Assembly: GCF_042731755.1 (NCBI RefSeq)
Contig: NZ_JBHWLR010000025.1
Coordinates: 1 to 64,000 of the forward strand
Direction: 5' to 3'
Length of the DNA stretch: 64,000 bases
Source: Promicromonospora sp042731755
GTDB lineage: Bacteria > Actinomycetota > Actinomycetes > Actinomycetales > Cellulomonadaceae
The translations under genes were made by a program, and so were the position numbers. The notes beneath the pieces are model-generated. The model was not told the origin of the DNA, did no database searches, and saw nothing but the letters and a program-made list of their open reading frames with translations. Shown in pieces: positions 61,227 to 64,000 of the stretch; position 1 is the first letter of the stretch; each line of letters starts with the position of its first letter.

Positions 61227-61936
61227 TCCGGGGCACTCAGCTGTTGCGCCCGGCGCAGCACGTCGAGCTGGGCCGAGCTGTACAGCGCCTGCAGGGCCTG
61301 GTCCACGGCGTTCCGCGCGGCCTCGGCCTGGCGCGGCGTCGTGGCCCGGGGCTCCATGGTCACCGACCGGTTGGCGCCGACGAACGGGGCCATCCGCTCG
61401 GCGAGCGCCTGCCGGGTGGCCTCGTCCGCGTCCGGGGGCAGGTCGCGGAAGGCCTCGTCGACCGCCTCGTGGGGGTTGGCCCGCAGGAGCTCGCTCAGTG
61501 CGTCCATCGACTCCGCGGTGAAGAGCTGGGCGTAGACCGTCAGGAGCGCGCGGTCGTTGTCGCGCAGGCGCCCCGCGACGCCGTGGAACGCGGTGGGGAC
61601 GTCGGGCGTCGCGCCCGGCTGGGCCAGCGTGGCCAGCTCCTGCCGGATGCCCTGGATCCGTTCGACGGTCGCCGCGAGCTCGACGTCGATCTCCTGGAAC
61701 ACCGAGGACTGACCGTCGCCCGCCGTCCCCAGGTCCGCGACCTGCGCCAGCGACAGGCCGAGGCCGGTCAGCCGCTTGATCTGCAGGAGCCGGGTCAGGT
61801 GGCGCACCTCGTAGCGCTTGTTGTACCCGTTGGGCTCGCGCTCGGGCTCCTCCAGCAGGCCGACCTCGTGGTAGTACCGCACGGTCTTCACCGTCGTGCC
61901 CGACAGCTCGGCGACCTCGCGCGTGCTCCAGCTCAT
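61223..61936 (-). CDS. MerR-family regulator
   Basis: A 237-aa MerR-type protein with the N-terminal winged helix STREVAELSGTTVKTVRYYH and EVGLLEEPEREPNGYNKRYE (residues about 4-45), a coiled-coil dimerisation helix (about 80-105) and a helical C-terminal domain resembling the TipA-type effector region. No cysteines for metal binding. ATG 61936 lies in a 17-bp duplication that also creates a six-codon reading frame just upstream (see repeat). It is preceded by the CPBP gene on the same strand and is probably co-transcribed. Confidence 0.85.
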   Translation of the reverse strand: MSWSTREVAELSGTTVKTVRYYHEVGLLEEPEREPNGYNKRYEVRHLTRLLQIKRLTGLGLSLAQVADLGTAGDGQSSVFQEIDVELAATVERIQGIRQELATLAQPGATPDVPTAFHGVAGRLRDNDRALLTVYAQLFTAESMDALSELLRANPHEAVDEAFRDLPPDADEATRQALAERMAPFVGANRSVTMEPRATTPRQAEAARNAVDQALQALYSSAQLDVLRRAQQLSAPD

Positions 61937-61954
61937 CGCGTGCTCCAGCTCATC
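61921..61954 (-). repeat. 17-bp tandem duplication at the MerR start
   Basis: GCGTGCTCCAGCTCATC occurs twice in direct tandem (61921-61937 and 61938-61954). Each copy carries a minus-strand ATG (61936 and 61953). The outer ATG overlaps the CPBP stop (ATGA) and reads MSWSTR before a stop that overlaps the inner ATG; the inner one opens the full MerR frame. The original coupling has apparently been shifted by one 17-bp duplication. Confidence 0.9.
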
Positions 61955-62822
61955 GTGCTCGGCGCTCCCGGAACCAGACCAGGACGACCATGGCCACGTT
62001 GACACCGGCGAGGATCAGCAGGGACGGGTCGCCGGTGTCCGTGGAGCGGTCGATGGTGTAGCCCTCGCCGTCCGCCATCAGGGTGTTGACGCTGGAGAAG
62101 AGGACGTTGTTGGCGACGTGGAACGCGGCGGGCGCCTCGATGCCGCGGCTGATGATCGCCATCAGGCCCGTGGCGACGCCGATGAACGTGTAGTAGCCGA
62201 ACAGCCAGGGGTCGCTGGAGCCGTGGACCACGGCGAAGGCCAGGCTGGAGACCACGAGCCCGACGGCGAGCGCCGGGCGCACCGCGCGCACCCAGGACGC
62301 GGCCGCGGGCAGGACGGCGCTGCGGTACATCAGCTCCTCGCCCACGGACTGGAGCGGGGTGCTCACGAGCGTGATCACGAGCATCAGGATCGTCGTCCCG
62401 GAGACGCCGAACGCGACCCAGCCCGGGGACTCGGGCGCGACCAGCGCGACGACGCCGATCCCGGCCCCGACCAGCACGGCGGCGGCGAGCAGGTACTGCG
62501 CCAGACGCCGGCCGTCGAACGCCCGGGGGAAGCTGATGAGGCTGCGCCACGACACCCGGGCCAGTCGCGCCAGCAGCAGGACCGCCAGGACGCCCGACAG
62601 CGCCACGCTCAGGTTGATCGCCAGGAGCTTCAGCGGCGTGAAGGTGGCCGACATCGGGTCGTCGCTGCCCTCGATGACGCCGACCACCTGGTAGAAGACG
62701 ACCTGGAGCACGACCATCCCCAGCGCCGGCACGACGAGGACGACGAGCGGCTTCCACCAGCTCATCCGCAGGTGGGCGCCGAACGGCCGCGAAGCGTCGA
62801 CGCCGGGTTCTGTGGTGCGCAC
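61950..62822 (-). CDS. CPBP-family intramembrane metalloprotease
   Basis: A 290-aa polytopic protein of the CAAX protease/bacteriocin-processing family (Abi). The catalytic motifs are GEELMYRSAV (EExxxR), FAVVHGSSD (FxxxH) and HVANNVLFSS (HxxxN). Seven to eight hydrophobic helices. Bacterial members process or protect against peptides, or control membrane-protein turnover; substrate unknown. The start is uncertain: GTG 62822 is chosen because a signal-like stretch follows; a later ATG would drop about 20 residues. Upstream of the MerR gene. Confidence 0.85.
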   Translation of the reverse strand: MRTTEPGVDASRPFGAHLRMSWWKPLVVLVVPALGMVVLQVVFYQVVGVIEGSDDPMSATFTPLKLLAINLSVALSGVLAVLLLARLARVSWRSLISFPRAFDGRRLAQYLLAAAVLVGAGIGVVALVAPESPGWVAFGVSGTTILMLVITLVSTPLQSVGEELMYRSAVLPAAASWVRAVRPALAVGLVVSSLAFAVVHGSSDPWLFGYYTFIGVATGLMAIISRGIEAPAAFHVANNVLFSSVNTLMADGEGYTIDRSTDTGDPSLLILAGVNVAMVVLVWFRERRAR

Positions 62823-62908
62823 GATGATCGAACTTTCTCTCGGAGGCGGGCCGATGTGGTCCACCTCCGAGTGGACACTGTGCCCGAGGGGCAGAGGCAA
62901 GCGAGTGG

Positions 62909-63394
62909 TCACGGCTCGGACGCGTCGCAGGCGTCCGACGGCAGCTCGTCCGTCGAGGGTTCGGGTGTGGCCGACGGCGTCGGGTAGGCCCGCGAGCACT
63001 CGCGCGGGTCCGGGCTCGGCTCCTGCGCCGGCGGCTGGGTCGGCCCGGTCCGCTCGGGCGCCGGGGACGCGGGCGGCGTCGCCCCGGGAACCGTCTCGCC
63101 GGGCCCGGACCAGAGCGCGGCCGCGCCCACGCCCGCGCCGCACAGCAGTGCGACGGTCGCCGCCAGCGCCCAGGCGGCCGCCCGACGGCGGGGACGCGCG
63201 GGCCGCTGCCCGGGCGTCAGGATCTCCACCCGGGGCTCGGCGTCCTCGTCCAGGGGGAGCGGGTCCGCGCCCGCCCGGCCGTGACCGGACGTCACGGCGT
63301 GGACGCGGGCCAGGTCCAGCTCGTCGTCGACCTGGTCCAGCGCCCGGCGGGCCCGTGCCAGGGGGTCGCCCTGCGCTCTCTTCAGCGCTCTCAT
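62909..63394 (-). CDS. single-pass membrane protein, putative anti-sigma partner
   Basis: A 161-aa protein with a charged N-terminal part (RAQGDPLARARRALDQVDDE), one membrane helix (about residues 72-92, AAAWALAATVALLCGAGVGA) and a Pro/Ser/Thr-rich extracytoplasmic tail with two cysteines. It begins one base after the sigma-factor stop on the minus strand. The location and topology suit an anti-sigma factor, but no zinc-binding anti-sigma domain is recognisable, so this is a positional inference. Confidence 0.6.
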   Translation of the reverse strand: MRALKRAQGDPLARARRALDQVDDELDLARVHAVTSGHGRAGADPLPLDEDAEPRVEILTPGQRPARPRRRAAAWALAATVALLCGAGVGAAALWSGPGETVPGATPPASPAPERTGPTQPPAQEPSPDPRECSRAYPTPSATPEPSTDELPSDACDASEP

Positions 63395-63395
63395 G

Positions 63396-63995
63396 TCAGT
63401 CCTCCTGGCCTTCGGTCACGGTGCGGTACGCGGCGCGCAGCCGCCGTCTGGCCCGGTACAGGCGGGTCGCCGCCGTCGTCGCGGAGCAGCCGAGCACGCG
63501 GGCCAGCTCCCCGGTGCTGAGCTCGGCGGCCGCCAGCAGCTCGACCACCTCACGGTCGGCCGGGCGCAGGAGCGCCAGGGCGCGGTGCAGCAGGTCGAGC
63601 TCGTCGACCAGCCGCGCGTCGTCCTGCCCGGGCGGCGCGGGATGCCGCATCGCCCGGTCCGCGAGGGCGGCCCGCCGTCGGTCGGCGCGGACCTGGTTGG
63701 CCAGCACCCGCCGGGCGATCGCGAGCAGCCAGGTGCGCGGCTCGTCGGGCACCTCGCCCTTGCGCCAGGCGATGAGGAACACCTCGGCCACGACGTCCTC
63801 TGCCTCGGCGGCGCTCAGCCGCGTGCGCGCGTAACGGTGCACGGCGCGGGCGTGCTCGTCGACCAGTGCCTCGGTCTGCTCCGGTGTCAGCGTGCCCCGT
63901 GCGAGGTCGCGCGGCTCGGCGTGAGTGGACAGTGTGGTCTCCAGTGGCGGGTGCGATGGCGGGCGCGGGTCTGCACAAGGGTCGGTGTCCGGCAA
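63396..63995 (-). CDS. ECF-family RNA polymerase sigma factor (start uncertain)
   Basis: About 170-199 aa sigma-70 family ECF factor. Region 2 reads ALVDEHARAVHRYARTRLSA, AEDVVAEVFLIAWRKGEVPD, then RTWLLAIARRVLANQVRADR; region 4 is LRPADREVVELLAAAELSTG with helix-turn-helix ELARVLGCSATTAATRLYRA. No ATG or GTG lies in frame at a good distance before region 2; an in-frame TTG at 63995 would give a Pro-rich extension. The true start may be a CTG/TTG or lie beyond the window edge. It is followed by its likely membrane partner. Confidence 0.88.
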   Translation of the reverse strand: MPDTDPCADPRPPSHPPLETTLSTHAEPRDLARGTLTPEQTEALVDEHARAVHRYARTRLSAAEAEDVVAEVFLIAWRKGEVPDEPRTWLLAIARRVLANQVRADRRRAALADRAMRHPAPPGQDDARLVDELDLLHRALALLRPADREVVELLAAAELSTGELARVLGCSATTAATRLYRARRRLRAAYRTVTEGQED

Positions 63996-64000
63996 CGCCC

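Overview
The window is high-GC chromosomal DNA of an actinobacterium. Gene content points to Micrococcales, and a cellulolytic Cellulomonadaceae/Promicromonosporaceae-type organism fits best: there is a secreted GH48 cellulase, actinobacterial gene order around tlyA-nadK-recN-steA/steB-pyrG and around sufR-sufBDCSU, frequent GTG starts and many apparently leaderless genes. Genus and species cannot be fixed from the sequence alone.

Layout. 1-134: 3' end of a 5S rRNA and the rRNA operon terminator. 226-7094: an IclR regulator, malate synthase (aceB) and glycolate oxidase glcDEF, a glycolate/glyoxylate utilisation locus with a promoter and candidate IclR operator in front of aceB. 7279-22863: the conserved core cluster, with a TPR protein carrying a huge Arg/Asp/Gly repeat region, a HAD phosphatase, a 58-aa protein, tlyA, nadK, recN, steA, steB, a short MraY/WecA-like membrane protein, a MurJ-like flippase, pyrG and a NUDIX hydrolase. 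23085-24908: a DUF4230-like protein and a Cys-rich protein. 24981-31493: secreted GH48 cellulase and a divergently transcribed, very large AfsR/SARP-type regulator. 31585-37845: a DrrAB-like exporter, a second three-gene ABC exporter and a divergent two-component system. 37938-42249: heme A synthase, a secreted subtilisin-like protease and a third ABC exporter. 42472-49317: the complete SUF Fe-S assembly operon. 49417-63995: accessory genes: a Ser/Thr kinase, an XRE regulator/MFS/alcohol dehydrogenase group, a degenerate P450 with a sulfotransferase, a maleylpyruvate isomerase-like protein, TetR/MFS/SnoaL, MerR/CPBP protease, and an ECF sigma factor with a membrane partner.

The most unusual signal is not a protein. 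Between genes sit long, near-perfect palindromes (47-78 bp, uninterrupted 12-33 bp arms) belonging to several unrelated sequence families. Two families occur twice in the window, and the 66-bp family shows compensatory base changes at three paired positions. A further family lies inside an ABC ATPase coding region in frame. Both N-gaps fall inside inverted repeats whose flanks are degraded low-complexity copies of each other, so the gaps are probably the same kind of hairpin defeating the assembly. The long intergenic palindromes look like a REP-like set of gene-end hairpins and deserve a genome-wide search.

Other recurring themes are C-terminal or internal low-complexity tails built from short tandem repeats on otherwise conserved proteins (TPR protein, TlyA, histidine kinase, SARP regulator), and at least eight genes with a TANNNT -10 box 6-7 nt before the start codon, implying leaderless mRNAs.
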